Part shown: positions 8,926-19,600 of the stretch, one piece after another
Numbering within the stretch: position 1 is the stretch's first letter
Layout: each line of letters begins with the position of its first letter
NCBI GenBank assembly: GCA_937883755.1
Contig: CAKZYA010000049.1
Location: forward strand, 1-64,000
Origin: an uncultured Flammeovirgaceae bacterium
GTDB lineage: Bacteria; Bacteroidota; Bacteroidia; Cytophagales; Cyclobacteriaceae
Reading direction: 5' to 3'
DNA length: 64,000 bases
The notes under the pieces: generated by a model
Database searches by the model: none
Told to the model about the DNA's origin: nothing
Seen by the model: the letters and a program-made list of their open reading frames with translations, nothing else
Translations under genes and position numbers: made by a program

Positions 8926-9554
8926 AAACTAAACAGAAAGTAGAAAAAGAGAATTAGCCAAAGGGCATCCACAAAATGCCAATAACTTGCTAGCATTTCT
9001 AGCTTAATTTTTTGGTAAGGATTAGTCACCATAATCAGCTTTTTCACTGGATCTCGGGAGATAGCACTCAATTGAGTGTACATAATAGTAAGTACAACCA
9101 AGCCACCCGCCAGGTGAAATACATGTAAGCCTGAAATAACGTACAGATACGCCCCCGAAGCCTCACCCGAAAGATAGATGCCCGAACGGTACAGTTCTGC
9201 CCAGCCTACGTACTGCGAAATAGTAAAAGCTATTCCCAACAATAATGTAAGTCCTAATGAATTCTTAACTGTTGTCAGGTCATCTTTTACAAACGCCGGA
9301 ACTACCCTGGTCATAGTATAGCTAGAAAATAAGAGCAGTACTAAACTTACAATAAATGCTTTGGGAAATGCAAAGTTGATAAAAATATCAGCATCACGCT
9401 GACTCATGGTGTACGAAACAATCATGAATACAAATACCAAACTACTACCAAAAATAGCCAGATACAGCAGTGTTTTATGGGGATGCAACTGCTCGAGACG
9501 AGTAATTGCATTGTTACGTTCGGCTTTCTCGGTGTTTTTATGGTAATTTTGCAT
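8922..9554 (-). CDS. ctaE: Cytochrome c oxidase subunit III-like protein (haem-copper oxidase)
   Basis: A membrane protein of 210 residues with five predicted helices (about 28-46, 65-82, 100-118, 135-158 and 190-209). The sequence around HVFHLAGGLVVL, and the C-terminal ASYWHFVDALWLILFFYFLF, are hallmarks of subunit III of aa3-type oxidases and of the short five-helix bacterial form. It would support the respiratory proton-pumping oxidase in the inner membrane. It stands alone here, with no subunits I or II in the window, and is convergent with the ribD-like gene. The symbol follows common usage; the exact oxidase it serves cannot be told. Confidence 0.88.
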   Translation of the reverse strand: MQNYHKNTEKAERNNAITRLEQLHPHKTLLYLAIFGSSLVFVFMIVSYTMSQRDADIFINFAFPKAFIVSLVLLLFSSYTMTRVVPAFVKDDLTTVKNSLGLTLLLGIAFTISQYVGWAELYRSGIYLSGEASGAYLYVISGLHVFHLAGGLVVLTIMYTQLSAISRDPVKKLIMVTNPYQKIKLEMLASYWHFVDALWLILFFYFLFSF

Positions 9555-9687
9555 CGTTCCGCAGGTCTAAGAATTTGATGAACTACTTAAGAAACATATC
9601 TGAGGGGTTCTGGTTCTAGGTATCATTCAAAACGTTTATTTCTCTGTACTTGTTTCCCATTCGTATTCTATAATTATACCATTTTCT

Positions 9688-12600
9688 GTGCAGTCAACAC
9701 AATTTCTTAACCAATATATTCAGGATAGCTTTATACAGACGTTAGCCGCGCAAATTAAGGCCAAACCTAAAACCCAATTAAAAGGAGTAATCGGCAGTTT
9801 GGATGCAGTGTTAGCTAGTGCTTTGCACCAGATAAACCCACAGCTAATGCTGTTTGTACTAGCCGACCGGGAAGCAGCAGCTTACTTTCAAAACGATCTG
9901 CAAAATCTGAACCCGTCACGGGAAGTTCATCTGTTTCCAGCTTCCTACAAAAAGCCTTATCAATTAGATGAAACCGAGAATGCTAATGTACTGATGCGAG
10001 CCGAGATTCTCAACATCATTAGTAATACTCCTTCACTCGGTCACCTGATTGTTACCTACCCAGATGCATTAGCTGAAAAGGTGATCAACAAACGTTCGCT
10101 TCAGGAAAACACCTTTTTCATTAAGGCGGGCGAGCGATTGGATACCCAGTTTATTGCCGAGCTACTGGCTACTTACGACTTTGAGAAAACTGATTTTGTA
10201 TACGAACCTGGTCAATTTGCGGTACGGGGGGGAATTATTGACGTTTTTTCCTACGCCCACGAATTACCTTATCGCATCGAACTATTTGGCGATGAAGTAG
10301 AAAGCATCCGCACATTTGAGATTACTTCCCAGCTTTCGCAAGAAGAGGTGAAGCAAGTGAGCATTATTCCTAACGTACAGACCAAACTGCTAGAAGAAGA
10401 GCGGCAGTCATTCATCAGTTTTCTTCCTACCGAAAATACCCAAATTTGGTGGAAAGATGCCGAGGCAGCGGAAGATATGGTAAACCGCTACTACGTAGAA
10501 GCCTGTGAGAATTTTGATTCATTAATGGAAGAATCGGCGGGAACCCAGGTGGTTTTCAGCCCGGAAACCTTATTTGAAACCCGCGCCAGTTTTCTGGAAA
10601 GTCTAGAACCTTTCACTCAAGTAGAATTTGGCAACCGTTTTTCATTTAAAACTCATAGCGTATTCACCATAAAAAGTCAGCCTCAGCCATCGTTTAACAA
10701 AAACTTTGAGCTACTGGCGGCTAACCTGCATGAAAATAAGGATCAAGACGTCACAAATTTTATTGCTTCTGACTCAGAACAGCAAATTGAGCGGCTTCGC
10801 AAAATTTTTGACGAACTAGACTCTGAAATTAGTTTTCAGCCGCTGTACACTTCCCTACGTGAGGGCTTCGTAGATCAAACGCTGAATATCGCCTGCTATA
10901 CTGACCATCAATTATTTGATCGCTTTCATCGCTACAAAACCAAAGGTATCCGAGCTAAATCCAAAGCAATTACACTTAAGGAACTACGCTCGCTCAAAGT
11001 AGGTGATTACGTTACCCACGTCGACCACGGCATCGGTCGCTTTGCAGGGATGGAGAAAATTGATATGGGCGGTCGGGAGCAAGAATCCATCCGGCTGGTG
11101 TACCGCGATGATGATTTGCTATATGTGAGTGTACATTCGCTGCACAAAATTTCTAAATACAGCGGCAAAGAAGATACTCCTCCTGCTATCAGTAAGCTCG
11201 GCTCACCCGAGTGGGAAAACAAGAAGAAACGAGCGAAAAAGAAAGTACAAGACATTGCTAAGGACTTAATTAACCTGTACGCCAAACGCAAATCAGCTCC
11301 CGGCTTTGCCTATCAACCCGATAGTTTTCTACAAGCCGAACTAGAGTCTTCCTTTATGTTCGAAGATACACCTGACCAAGCAACTGCTACCGAAGATGTA
11401 AAACGGGATATGCAGCTCCATCACCCAATGGACCGACTCATTTGCGGTGACGTAGGTTTCGGCAAAACCGAAATTGCTATTCGGGCGGCATTCAAAGCAG
11501 TAACCGAAGGTAAGCAGATAGCGGTGCTGGTTCCTACTACCATTCTAGCCATGCAGCATTATCATACCTTCAAAAATCGATTGGCTGATTTTCCGGTACG
11601 GATGGACTACATCAACCGCTTCAAGTCCACTAAAAGCATCAGGGAGATTCTAAATTTGGTAAAGGAAGGGGAAATCAATATTCTGATTGGTACACACCGT
11701 ATTGTGAATAGAGATGTTGAGTTTAAAAACCTGGGTTTACTAATTATTGACGAAGAGCAAAAATTTGGCGTAAAAGTAAAGGAACGATTAAAGGAGATGC
11801 GGGTGAACGTGGATGTATTGACTCTCACGGCCACGCCCATTCCCCGAACCCTACAATTCTCTCTCATGGGCGCCCGTGATTTGAGTATCATTGCCACTCC
11901 GCCGCCCAACCGCCGTCCGGTCACTACTGAAATTCATACCTTCAATGAAAGCGTCATTCGCGATGCTATCAGTTTTGAGCTAAAGCGGGGTGGGCAAGTT
12001 TTCTTTGTTCATAATCGAGTAAGCAATATTGAGGAAGTTGCTAACATCATTTTACGACTAGTGCCCGACGCCCGAGTAGCAGTAGCGCACGGACAAATGG
12101 ATGGTACTAAACTGGAAAAAACCATGCTTCAATTTATTGATGGCGAATACGATGTGCTGGTTTCTACCAATATTATCGAGTCTGGTCTGGATATTCCCAA
12201 CGCCAACACTATTTTGATCAACAATGCCCACATGTTCGGTTTATCCGATTTGCACCAGATGCGGGGTAGGGTAGGCCGATCCAATCGCAAAGCCTTTTGT
12301 TATTTGCTTTCTCCTCCGGCCTCAGGCTTAACTTCTGACGCCCGCAAACGACTCTCTACTCTGGAAGAGTTTTCAGAGTTGGGCGATGGCTTCAAAGTAG
12401 CTATGCGTGACTTAGATATTCGGGGAGCAGGAAATTTGCTGGGTGCCGAGCAGAGTGGTTTCATTTCTGATCTAGGGTTTGACATGTACCACAAGATTCT
12501 GGATGAAGCCGTGCAAGAGTTAAAGGAAACTGAGTTCAAAAATTTATTTACCCGCGATTTATCCGAAGTAGTAAAGCCAGTGGTGCAAGACTGTAGTATC

Positions 12601-13038
12601 GAGACCGACTTAGAAATCCTCATTCCCGAGAACTATGTTACTAACACCACCGAGCGACTACGACTATATTCCCGATTGGATAATATTCAGAATGAAGAGC
12701 AGTTGCAAGAATTTAAAACAATGCTGGAAGATCGCTTCGGCGAAGTGCCAGAACCTGTACTAGAACTGATGTCTACGGTACGTTTACGCTGGAAAGCTGA
12801 ACAACTGGGCTTTGAGAAGCTTACCTTAAAAGGTGGCATCATGAAATGTTACCTACTTGGGCTGGATAATGAAGAGTACTTTAAATCTGAAACTTTCGGA
12901 AAAATCTTGCAATACGTGCAGCAGCACTCAAAAAGATGCCGCATCAAAGAAACTAAAAAACGACCGATATTGTCCATAGAAAAAATAGAGACTACACAGC
13001 AAGCCATCAGTACTTTAGACGATATTGGCTCGCTATAA
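9688..13038 (+). CDS. mfd: Transcription-repair coupling factor
   Basis: A 1116-residue SF2 translocase that removes RNA polymerase stalled at DNA lesions and recruits UvrA. The N-terminal UvrB-like region is followed by the RNA-polymerase interaction domain (VGDYVTHVDHGIGRFAGM). The helicase core has Walker A GDVGFGKTE (587-595), DEEQ (688-691) and TLTATPIPRTL, followed by the TRG motif region and the C-terminal domain. The start is GTG at 9688, which fits the family N-terminus (the frame has no nearer ATG giving a full-length protein). It is monocistronic, with 133 bases to the divergent ctaE-like gene. The identification is secure. Confidence 0.96.
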   Translation: MQSTQFLNQYIQDSFIQTLAAQIKAKPKTQLKGVIGSLDAVLASALHQINPQLMLFVLADREAAAYFQNDLQNLNPSREVHLFPASYKKPYQLDETENANVLMRAEILNIISNTPSLGHLIVTYPDALAEKVINKRSLQENTFFIKAGERLDTQFIAELLATYDFEKTDFVYEPGQFAVRGGIIDVFSYAHELPYRIELFGDEVESIRTFEITSQLSQEEVKQVSIIPNVQTKLLEEERQSFISFLPTENTQIWWKDAEAAEDMVNRYYVEACENFDSLMEESAGTQVVFSPETLFETRASFLESLEPFTQVEFGNRFSFKTHSVFTIKSQPQPSFNKNFELLAANLHENKDQDVTNFIASDSEQQIERLRKIFDELDSEISFQPLYTSLREGFVDQTLNIACYTDHQLFDRFHRYKTKGIRAKSKAITLKELRSLKVGDYVTHVDHGIGRFAGMEKIDMGGREQESIRLVYRDDDLLYVSVHSLHKISKYSGKEDTPPAISKLGSPEWENKKKRAKKKVQDIAKDLINLYAKRKSAPGFAYQPDSFLQAELESSFMFEDTPDQATATEDVKRDMQLHHPMDRLICGDVGFGKTEIAIRAAFKAVTEGKQIAVLVPTTILAMQHYHTFKNRLADFPVRMDYINRFKSTKSIREILNLVKEGEINILIGTHRIVNRDVEFKNLGLLIIDEEQKFGVKVKERLKEMRVNVDVLTLTATPIPRTLQFSLMGARDLSIIATPPPNRRPVTTEIHTFNESVIRDAISFELKRGGQVFFVHNRVSNIEEVANIILRLVPDARVAVAHGQMDGTKLEKTMLQFIDGEYDVLVSTNIIESGLDIPNANTILINNAHMFGLSDLHQMRGRVGRSNRKAFCYLLSPPASGLTSDARKRLSTLEEFSELGDGFKVAMRDLDIRGAGNLLGAEQSGFISDLGFDMYHKILDEAVQELKETEFKNLFTRDLSEVVKPVVQDCSIETDLEILIPENYVTNTTERLRLYSRLDNIQNEEQLQEFKTMLEDRFGEVPEPVLELMSTVRLRWKAEQLGFEKLTLKGGIMKCYLLGLDNEEYFKSETFGKILQYVQQHSKRCRIKETKKRPILSIEKIETTQQAISTLDDIGSL

Positions 13039-13278
13039 AGCTATACGCTAAAATTATCTTACTGTGGATAATTTCAGATAGCCCAATTCGTTATGAACGT
13101 AGCGTGATTTATATATGTCACTATTTCTTGCTTATTTTATACTGTAACTTACATACATATAATTTTTCCTAGTATTTATTATTAATATTAGGTTATTGTA
13201 TGCAAATTAGCAGCATCGTTTATAAAACAGTTTGTGTTATCCGTCTAAACAGCGTTCTAAAAGTTAATAAAACAGGTT

Positions 13279-14493
13279 ATGAAGCAATTGGTCAACCAAG
13301 TCTCTAGAGCTTGGCAGTTTGTGTTATGTGCTGCCGTGCTAGCTGCCTGCAGTAAGAGCCAGCCCACCAGTATGAATCCTGGTCCATCAAGTAGTGTTAC
13401 TGGTATTGAGTATAATGTGGAAGGAAACTTTACACTAGACGAATATCAGGGTCAGCCCGAAGCACCCAACATGGTGTACATTGAAGGTGGACGTTTTACC
13501 ATGGGTTCTTTTGAAGAAGATCTTATGGGCACCCGCGACAATCTGGAGCGTACCGTTACGGTAGCTTCATTCTATATGGATCAGACTGAGGTCGCCAACA
13601 TTCACTGGTTAGAATATTTATTTGATATTCGTCAAGATTCTACTACTGAATTTTATGAGTCAGCTCTGCCTGACACTACCGTATGGCGTCGGTCACTAGC
13701 GTTTAACGATCCTTACGAAGATCACTATCTGCGTTACCCAGGTTTCCGTTTCTTCCCAGTAGTAGGGGTTACCTGGCGACAGGCCAACGATTACTCCAAG
13801 TGGCGTACTTCAGTGGTGAACGAAAAACTAGTTGAAGAGTCAGGAGCCGAAGTGGAAATTCCTGAGGGTGGACGTATTCCGCTAGAAAGTGGCGTAGTAC
13901 TACCTGATTTCCGATTACCGACTGAAGCTGAATGGGAGTATGCTGCTAAAGCACTTATCGGTACTCAGTACCTGGATGAAAACCAAACGCACTCTCGTAT
14001 TTATCCGTGGGATGGGCATGCTACTCGTAACCCTTATGGAAAACAAATGGGTAATATGTTAGCCAACTTCAAGCGAGGTCGTGGTGACTACGCGGGTATT
14101 GCCGGAAAACTGAATGATGCTGCTATGATTACCGACTACATTTACGAGTATCCTCCTAATGATTTTGGATTATACAATATGGCGGGTAATGTAAATGAGT
14201 GGGTACTGGACGTGTATCGTCCGCTTTCTTACCAGGATTTTAATGATCTGAATCCAATTCGCCGGGATGGAACCATTGACCCAGAAGAAAAGTATGACAA
14301 CGAGAAGTTTCCTAACTTCCAAGGTGAATTTAACTCTTTGGTTACCAATGAATTACGAGTTTATAAAGGTGGTTCTTGGGCTGATGTTGCCTACTGGTTA
14401 TCTCCAGGTACTCGTCGTTATCTAGAGCAGGATTCCGCTACGGCTACTATTGGATTCCGTTGCGCTATGATCCGAGCAGGTACTAATTACTAG
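13279..14493 (+). CDS. gldJ: Gliding-motility lipoprotein GldJ-like, FGE/sulfatase-modifying fold
   Basis: The protein has a lipoprotein signal peptide with the lipobox LAAC (Cys24). From residue ~65 it has the formylglycine-generating-enzyme-like fold seen in GldJ and GldK (MVYIEGGRFTMGS, VASFYMDQTEV, RLPTEAEWEYAA, YNMAGNVNEWV, KGGSWAD, IGFRCA). GldJ rather than GldK is favoured by ALPDTTVWRR, NDPYEDHYLRYPGF and FPVVGVTWRQAN, which match GldJ proteins as I know them. GldJ is needed for gliding and stabilises GldK, part of the type IX secretion machinery, on the periplasmic side of the outer membrane. At 404 residues it is shorter than the Flavobacterium protein. It is monocistronic with a strong terminator; no other gld genes are in the window. 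Confidence 0.85.
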   Translation: MKQLVNQVSRAWQFVLCAAVLAACSKSQPTSMNPGPSSSVTGIEYNVEGNFTLDEYQGQPEAPNMVYIEGGRFTMGSFEEDLMGTRDNLERTVTVASFYMDQTEVANIHWLEYLFDIRQDSTTEFYESALPDTTVWRRSLAFNDPYEDHYLRYPGFRFFPVVGVTWRQANDYSKWRTSVVNEKLVEESGAEVEIPEGGRIPLESGVVLPDFRLPTEAEWEYAAKALIGTQYLDENQTHSRIYPWDGHATRNPYGKQMGNMLANFKRGRGDYAGIAGKLNDAAMITDYIYEYPPNDFGLYNMAGNVNEWVLDVYRPLSYQDFNDLNPIRRDGTIDPEEKYDNEKFPNFQGEFNSLVTNELRVYKGGSWADVAYWLSPGTRRYLEQDSATATIGFRCAMIRAGTNY

Positions 14494-14518
14494 ATTTAGT
14501 CTTACAAATAAAATAAAC

Positions 14519-14553
14519 AAAAAAGAGCTTTGCTTAATCGCAAGCTCTTTTTT
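14519..14553 (+). terminator. Rho-independent terminator after gldJ
   Basis: AAAAGAGCTT (14521-14530) pairs with AAGCTCTTTT (14542-14551), with a TGC/GCA extension toward the loop, and ends in a T tract. The A tract on the 5' side could also make it work for the opposite strand, toward which comF reads away. Confidence 0.85.
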
Positions 14554-14610
14554 GTTATCATAGTTATTTTTGAATTAGTCAAGTTATACTGAACGGTTCA
14601 AATGGGGATT

Positions 14611-14650
14611 GTAGGGACGTGATTAATCGCGCGGCGGGACCGCCCCGGCG
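14611..14650. repeat. Extragenic palindromic repeat, degenerate copy
   Basis: GTAGGGACGTGATTAATC matches the left arm and core of the perfect palindrome at 28633-28660 with one difference, and is followed by a GC-rich stretch (GCGCGGCGGGACCGCCCC) instead of the expected mirror arm. It fits a partly eroded or recombined member of the same family. Confidence 0.6.
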
Positions 14651-14663
14651 AACCGTCATCTAC

Positions 14664-15341
14664 CTACTCCGGTGTAGCCAAAGCTGCTATGCTCACGGCT
14701 CGGCATCCACCCACTAGTAATAATTTCGCACAAGCTCCTAATGTGGCCCCTGTAGTTACTACATCGTCTACCAGCAGAATGTGTTTTCCCTTAATGTTAG
14801 CTCCTTTCCGGATGGCGTAAGCTTGGTAGCTATTTCGGTAGCGCTCCATCCGATTTTTGCGAGTTTGAGATTCCGTATTTTCGGTTTTCACCAGTATTTG
14901 TGCTGACCAGGGAATATCCAATATTTCTGCCAACCCCCAAACAATGAAATCGCACTGATTGTACCCACGTTTCCTTTGTTTTTTCTTGTGGAGGGGAATT
15001 GGCACTATCATGTCAATTTTTGCTTTACTTACATTTTCCTGTAGAGCATAGCCAAACCATTTACCTGACAATTCTCCCACCTCGGGATGGTTTTGGTACT
15101 TAAGGGCATGAAGTAATTTCTGCACCTTTCCGTGCTTAGAAAATTTGTAGTAAGCCCAAGCATTTTCCACCGGAGCAAAACTGTAGACTCGACGAATCAG
15201 TGCCGTATTCTCTTCATTCAGATCAAACTTTGGTAAGTTTATGATTGCCTGAGTAGCAATTAAATGCTCACCCTTAGCCAAAGGAACCCGAGAGAGTAGG
15301 CAGGTTCGGGGAAATATAAGTGAGAAGAAATCCTTTAGCAT
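14664..15341 (-). CDS. ComF-family phosphoribosyltransferase-like protein
   Basis: The frame opens at 15365, but MLKDFFSLIFPRTC at 15341 is the usual family N-terminus, giving 225 residues. The C-terminal half is a type I phosphoribosyltransferase fold with the PRPP-binding loop DDVVTTGATL and the family's RKRGYNQ motif. ComF/GntX proteins are associated with DNA uptake and are of uncertain biochemistry. ComF proteins normally begin with a four-Cys zinc site; here only the first Cys (PRTC) remains, the others having been replaced (LLSRVPLAKGEHLIATQ). It is convergent with gldJ and divergent from the small gene at 15446. Confidence 0.85.
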   Translation of the reverse strand: MLKDFFSLIFPRTCLLSRVPLAKGEHLIATQAIINLPKFDLNEENTALIRRVYSFAPVENAWAYYKFSKHGKVQKLLHALKYQNHPEVGELSGKWFGYALQENVSKAKIDMIVPIPLHKKKQRKRGYNQCDFIVWGLAEILDIPWSAQILVKTENTESQTRKNRMERYRNSYQAYAIRKGANIKGKHILLVDDVVTTGATLGACAKLLLVGGCRAVSIAALATPE

Positions 15342-15445
15342 TTTGCTCCGTATAGAAACACACAAGGTACAATACCAGTCACTCGCTCACCATTGGTTCA
15401 GGGCGATAAACTTACGAGCGTAATTTTCCTAATCTTTTTCTTAGC

Positions 15446-15805
15446 ATGTATCAGAAGGACTTAGTACTGGAACAAAAGTGGCAAAAACTGCTGACTACTA
15501 TTGAGCAACAAATTGGTAAACGACCGGCTGATTTGAACGGAGTACTTTTTTTGATAGGAGTACAGGAACTAGGGAAGGGAGCACAGCCTTTTTCTAAAGA
15601 AGAAAAACAAGACTTGATGCACATTGCTATTTGTAAAGTTCTCTCTCTTTCTGGGTTTTATGAGCTAGAAGGAATAGACCAAGACGGATGGCCCCACTGG
15701 AAACTTCAGAAAAAATTGCCGCACTTTGATTTGCTCGAGCAAGAAAAGCTTCTAAAAATGCACGTAATTGAATACTTTGAACAAGAACTGGGAATTGCTA
15801 CTTAA
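15446..15805 (+). CDS. Conserved hypothetical protein, 119 aa
   Basis: A small soluble protein that I do not assign to a named family. It has no signal peptide or membrane helix and is rich in Lys, Glu and Gln. The sequence NGVLFLIGVQELGKGAQPFS, then HIAICKVLSLSGFYEL, suggests a compact alpha/beta domain. It ends six bases before the xth start on the same strand, so the two are probably cotranscribed. Many Bacteroidota carry short unassigned proteins like this, but I cannot claim a specific ortholog group. A real gene is likely from its coding character and tight spacing. Confidence 0.7.
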   Translation: MYQKDLVLEQKWQKLLTTIEQQIGKRPADLNGVLFLIGVQELGKGAQPFSKEEKQDLMHIAICKVLSLSGFYELEGIDQDGWPHWKLQKKLPHFDLLEQEKLLKMHVIEYFEQELGIAT

Positions 15806-15811
15806 CACTAC

Positions 15812-16576
15812 ATGAAAATTATCTCCTATAACGTAAACGGAATCCGAGCAGCAATCAGAAAAGGGTTTTTAGATTGGCTCCAGGAAGAAAAACCTGATAT
15901 TATCTGCTTACAAGAAACCAAAGCAGCCCCTGACCAAGTACCAGTTTCAGAAATTGAATCACTAGGCTATCAAACATACTGGGAAGTAGCTACTGTCAAG
16001 AAAGGCTACAGCGGAGTAGCTATCTTTTCTAGATTAGAACCTCAACACGTAGCAGTCGGTATGGGAGTTGAAAAATATGACCAAGAGGGGAGGGTTATCC
16101 GAGCTGATTATGATAACTTTTCGGTGATGAGCGTCTACATGCCGTCGGGCACCATGGGCGATGTTCGGCAGGCCTTCAAAATGCAGTGGCTTTCCGACTT
16201 TCAATCTTACATTAACGAACTCAAGCAGAAGAAAGCGAACTTAATTATTAGTGGTGATTATAACATCTGCCACCGCCCTATCGACATTCATGATCCGGTA
16301 AGAAATAAAAATACCACGGGTTTTTTACCCGAAGAACGAGAATGGGTTTCTGGATTTATTGACTCAGGCTTTATTGATACATTTCGGTTTTTTAATCAGG
16401 AACCGAACAATTATTCCTGGTGGAGTTATCGAGCTGGAGCTCGACAAAAAAACCTAGGCTGGCGTATTGATTATCATATGGCAAGTGCCCCGATGAAAGA
16501 CCGATTGACCAATGCTAGTATTTTGCCTCAGGTACATCATTCCGACCATTGCCCAATTGTAGTAGAAATAGAGTAA
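15812..16576 (+). CDS. xth: Exodeoxyribonuclease III / AP endonuclease
   Basis: A 254-residue member of the exonuclease-endonuclease-phosphatase superfamily that cleaves 5' of abasic sites in base-excision repair. Conserved blocks are ISYNVNGIRAA at the start, ICLQETK with the metal-binding Glu, SGDYNICH in the middle, and SDHCPIVVEIE at the end with the catalytic Asp-His. The length matches the ExoA/Xth type. It follows the small hypothetical gene with a six-base gap. The identification is secure. Confidence 0.95.
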   Translation: MKIISYNVNGIRAAIRKGFLDWLQEEKPDIICLQETKAAPDQVPVSEIESLGYQTYWEVATVKKGYSGVAIFSRLEPQHVAVGMGVEKYDQEGRVIRADYDNFSVMSVYMPSGTMGDVRQAFKMQWLSDFQSYINELKQKKANLIISGDYNICHRPIDIHDPVRNKNTTGFLPEEREWVSGFIDSGFIDTFRFFNQEPNNYSWWSYRAGARQKNLGWRIDYHMASAPMKDRLTNASILPQVHHSDHCPIVVEIE

Positions 16577-16661
16577 CCAAACCTATACTTTATTGCTAAT
16601 TTTTCCGTAGTTTTTAAGACGGGCTTATTGTATTTAAAATTATCAATCAACGCTTAATTTT

Positions 16662-19600
16662 ATGTCAGCCGACTCTCACCTTCGTAGCGTTACCGAGCAA
16701 CTTCAGCAGTATAAGCGGAAGTATTACTTAAACAAACTGATCCGGGGAGGAATATTCTTCGGGGCTATTGTGCTCTCTGTATACTTACTATTTAATTCTA
16801 TCGAATACACCGCCCGGCTTAGTAGCCTTTGGCGAGGTATATTATTCTTTAGCTTTCTGTTACTCTTTCTCTTTATTCTGATCAAATGGGTAATTGATCC
16901 ACTCACCCGCTACTATAGCAATCAACGTCAGATCAGTGATGAAGAGGCAGCCCGACAAATTGGAACGTATTTTCCGGAAGTGCAGGATAAGCTGCTGAAC
17001 TTGATCCAACTCGATCGGGCAGGTAGTGGTAAGAGTGCTTTAGTAGCGGCTACTATTGCTCAAAAGACTAAACAGCTTTCGGTGGTTCGCTTTCCCATTG
17101 CTATTGATCTCCGTAAGAACCTTCGGCATCTGAGATATTTAGCAGTTCCGATAGCAGTTATGATGCTGGTACTTTTATTTGTGCCTCAGTTTTTTTCAGA
17201 AGGAACCCGCCGCATTGTAAACTTCAATAAAGAGTTCGTTCCCGAAGCACCGTTTTCATTTAATCTACAGAACGAGTCTTTCATTGCTTTCAAGAACGAA
17301 GATTTTTCTGTCACAGCTGATTTAGTAGGCAATGCTATCCCTGACAAAGTGTATCTGGTAGCTTCAGGGCGACGGTTTCGAATGGCTCCCAATGCCGAAG
17401 GTACGCTAGAATTTGTCTTTCAAAACATCCAACGCGATGCTCCTTTCTATATTGAAGCAGCGGGTTTTAATTCCAACTCCCACACTATTCGAGTAGTTGA
17501 TCGTCCTAACTTAAAGAACTTTAGCGTGTATCTCGATTACCCCGGTTATCTCTCGCGGGAAGACCAGCGATTAGACAACATCGGTAATCTGCAAGTGCCC
17601 GAAGGCACGAATGTCACTTGGCAATTTAATACGCTAGCGGCGGACAGTATGCAGATGAGGTTTGTGGAGCAGGAAGAAAGTTATCGGCTTGAGCAAGACT
17701 CCGAAGGCTCCTTCTCCTTAGAAAAACAGGCTCTCAAGTCTAGTACCTACCAAATTGACTTAGTGAATGAATATAGCAATAATAAGCAAGATATTCGCTA
17801 CTATCTCGATGTCATTCCTGATCAGACTCCACAGATCAGTCTGGAGCAATTTCAGGATACTACTCTTTACCAATTTTTAGTGTTAGGCGGAAATGTGTCG
17901 GACGATTACGGACTTACTCAGCTTTCCCTGTTTTATAAGTTTGAAGAATTGGAAGGAGAGGGGAACGAGTCAAAATATCAGCGACTGAACCTTCCCCTTG
18001 ATTCCCGACAAAACAATCAGAGTTACTACTATCAGTGGAATGTGGACACGCTTGGGCTGAACCCAGGAGAAAAAATTCGCTACTTCTTGAAGGTTTGGGA
18101 CAATGATGCAGTCAACGGATACAAGTCAGCTCAAACCTCTTCTTACGTATTTAGCATTCCTGATCGAGAAACCATTCGGGAAAACCTGGAAAAGTCGACG
18201 GCTGAGACGCAAAGCCAGATCAGTAAAACGGTACAGCAGGCAGAGCAATTAAAACAGGATATTGAGGAAGTAGAGAAGCGACTTAGAGGAAAGAAAGACC
18301 TGACTTGGCAAGATCAGAAAAAGTTGGAAGACATTATAAAACAGCGCGAGGAGCTGGAAAAACAGCTGGAACAACTGAAGGAGCAAAGCCAGTCGAGTAA
18401 AATGCAACGGGAGCAATTTGGTGAGCAGAGCGAAAAAATGAAGGAGCAGATTGATCAGTTGCAACAGCTTATGGACGAGTTACTTGACGAAGAGACCAAA
18501 AAGATGTATGAAGAACTTCAGAAGTTGCTAGACGAGCAGGTTGATATGGATAAAATGCGTGATCAGCTTCAGCAGATCAATGATCAGGAAGAAAACCTGG
18601 AAGAAGAACTAGAGCGAACGCTTGAGCTATTTAAACGAATGAAGTTTGATTCTAAGCTAGAGGATGTACAACAACAGATGGAGCAAAAGGCTGAAGAACA
18701 AGAAAAATTAGCTGAAGAAACTGAAAACAAAGAAAATAGCACGGAAGAATTAAGCGAACAACAAGAGCAGCTGAATCAGGAGTTTGATGAACTTCAGCAA
18801 GAAATGCAGGAGCTAAATGAGCTGAACCAGGATATGAAAAACCCAGCTCCTATGCAAGATATGAAACAGGAGCAGCAGCAAGCCCAACAAGAGCAACAAA
18901 AAGCTCAAGAGTCACTTGAGAAAAATCAGCGCAAGAAGGCACAAAAGTCTCAGAAGAATAGTGCCAAACAGATGCGGCAAATGGCACAAAAGCTTCAGCA
19001 GATGCAACAAAGCATGGAGATGGAAATGCTGCAAGAAAATATGGATAACCTTCGGAATATTCTAGACAATTTGTTGACGCTTTCCTTTGATCAGGAAACA
19101 GTAATGAAGGATTTCCGAGAGGTGAAACAGAATGACCCTCGCTTTATCGATCTCTCTCAGGAGCAACTGAAGCTTCGGGATGATGCTCAGATTATTGAAG
19201 ATAGTTTGCTGGCTTTGGCCGAGCGGGTATTCCAAATTCAGTCATTTGTAACCCGCGAGGTGAAGGACATGAATAAGTACATGGATGAGAGTATGGAATC
19301 ACTGCGGGAGCGGCAGCAGTACAAGGCCATTAGCCAGCAGCAATTTGCCATGACTTCTATCAATAATTTGGCACTTTTACTGAACGATGTACTGAGCCAG
19401 ATGCAACAGCAAATGGCTGATGCTATGGGAAATCCTCAGCAGAATCCAGGTGATACTCAGCAAAATATGAATCTGAGTGAATTGCAAAAGCAGCTTAATG
19501 AACAAATACAGAATTTGCAAAAAAGTGGTAAATCGGGTCGGGCTTTATCTGAAGAATTATCTAAACTTGCCCAGCAGCAGGAAAAGATTCGAAAGGCTTT

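Noticed and set aside
13063-13071. A perfect DnaA box (TGTGGATAA) after mfd, inside a small inverted repeat in the 240-base gap before gldJ.
   Set aside because: It is isolated, with no further boxes around it; the gap otherwise shows nothing I can recognise. Single boxes occur by chance or as DnaA titration sites.
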